The position numbers and the translations under genes were made by a program. The notes under the pieces were generated by a model. That model was not told where the DNA came from and searched no databases. It saw only the letters and a list, made by a program, of their open reading frames with translations. Shown one piece after another: positions 45,872-45,951 of a stretch of DNA of 45,951 nucleotides (position 1 is its first letter; every line of letters starts with the position of its first letter). Source of the stretch: Clostridia bacterium (lineage in GTDB: Bacteria; Bacillota; Clostridia; Lachnospirales; Lachnospiraceae); the NCBI GenBank assembly GCA_009929615.1, contig SAAB01000023.1:1-45951 (forward strand). Reading direction: 5' to 3'.

Positions 45872-45951
45872 AAGTCAATCATAAATTAGCAAAGAATTAC
45901 TTTTTCATATCGATGGTAAAAAGGGTAACTTTAATAGAGCTCCCTAAGGGT
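45872..45951 (+). pseudogene. Interrupted gene start at the window end
   Basis: A good AAAGGAGACCAGCT site precedes an ATG, but the frame stops after MKSQS. Past the stop the same frame reads ISKELLFHIDGKKGNFNRAP and stops again, which looks like protein sequence. It seems to be an eroded gene, or a gene continuing beyond the window in another frame. Confidence 0.35.

Overview
The window looks like a chromosomal segment from a gut Firmicute of the Lachnospiraceae/Clostridia type. The reasons are low-to-moderate GC, strong AGGAGG-type ribosome sites, an FMN riboswitch ahead of a ribD-ribE-ribBA-ribH operon, a clostridial-order Rnf operon (C-D-G-E-A-B), a 4-hydroxybutyrate dehydrogenase, a BspA-type leucine-rich-repeat protein and many ferredoxin/flavodoxin-type genes. 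The species cannot be fixed from sequence alone.

Layout. 1-5.85 kb: promoter, FMN riboswitch with tandem terminator hairpins, the riboflavin operon, a HAD phosphatase that may fill the missing dephosphorylation step, and 4hbD. 5.9-13.9 kb: an accessory island made of short modules on the plus strand (see below). 13.9-16.3 kb: M32 carboxypeptidase (minus) and a CarD-type regulator (plus). 16.3-19.1 kb: a three-gene ABC uptake system on the minus strand. 19.2-25.4 kb: apbE and the complete Rnf operon. 25.6-30.2 kb: class I aminotransferase, glycerol-3-phosphate dehydrogenase and a large membrane-anchored surface protein. 30.2-35.3 kb: a ferredoxin divergent from a Crp/Fnr regulator with a palindrome at the promoter, two small envelope proteins, a MalY/PatB C-S lyase and an Fe-S aldo/keto reductase. 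35.3-37.5 kb (minus): a two-subunit CoA-transferase whose B subunit carries a one-base frameshift, and an enoyl-CoA hydratase. 37.7-41.8 kb (minus): a solute-binding lipoprotein and a hybrid histidine kinase. 42-45.9 kb: two flavodoxins around an SDR remnant, a zinc-ribbon/LRR protein, a DUF1653-like protein and an ATP-grasp-like protein.

The most unusual part is 5997-12955. Eleven copies of a 35-36 bp palindromic element (arms GTTGAACGATG and CATCGTTCAAC around a 14-nt centre GGGCGAAAATGGAG), all in the same orientation, separate modules of 0.34-1.4 kb. To the right of most copies lies the 3' end of a polymorphic-toxin gene: a PD-(D/E)xK-like nuclease domain, the C-terminal half of an ADP-ribosyltransferase, and other tails. 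Each tail is followed by a small immunity-like gene and usually a CCACC...GGTGG terminator. To the left, the element often cuts off the start of another gene. The toxin tails use different reading frames through the element, so it behaves as a DNA junction rather than a conserved protein segment. The first seven copies are identical and the last four are degenerate. A promoter and an rRNA-type boxA-like sequence precede the first copy. I read this as an integron-like or rAID-like array of captured orphan immunity genes, with no recombinase visible in the window. This is inference.

Functional links: the rib operon supplies FMN, ApbE attaches FMN to RnfG and RnfD, and Rnf couples ferredoxin oxidation to NAD reduction and an ion gradient. 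The ferredoxins, flavodoxins and Fe-S oxidoreductase fit the same anaerobic flavin/Fe-S energy economy.
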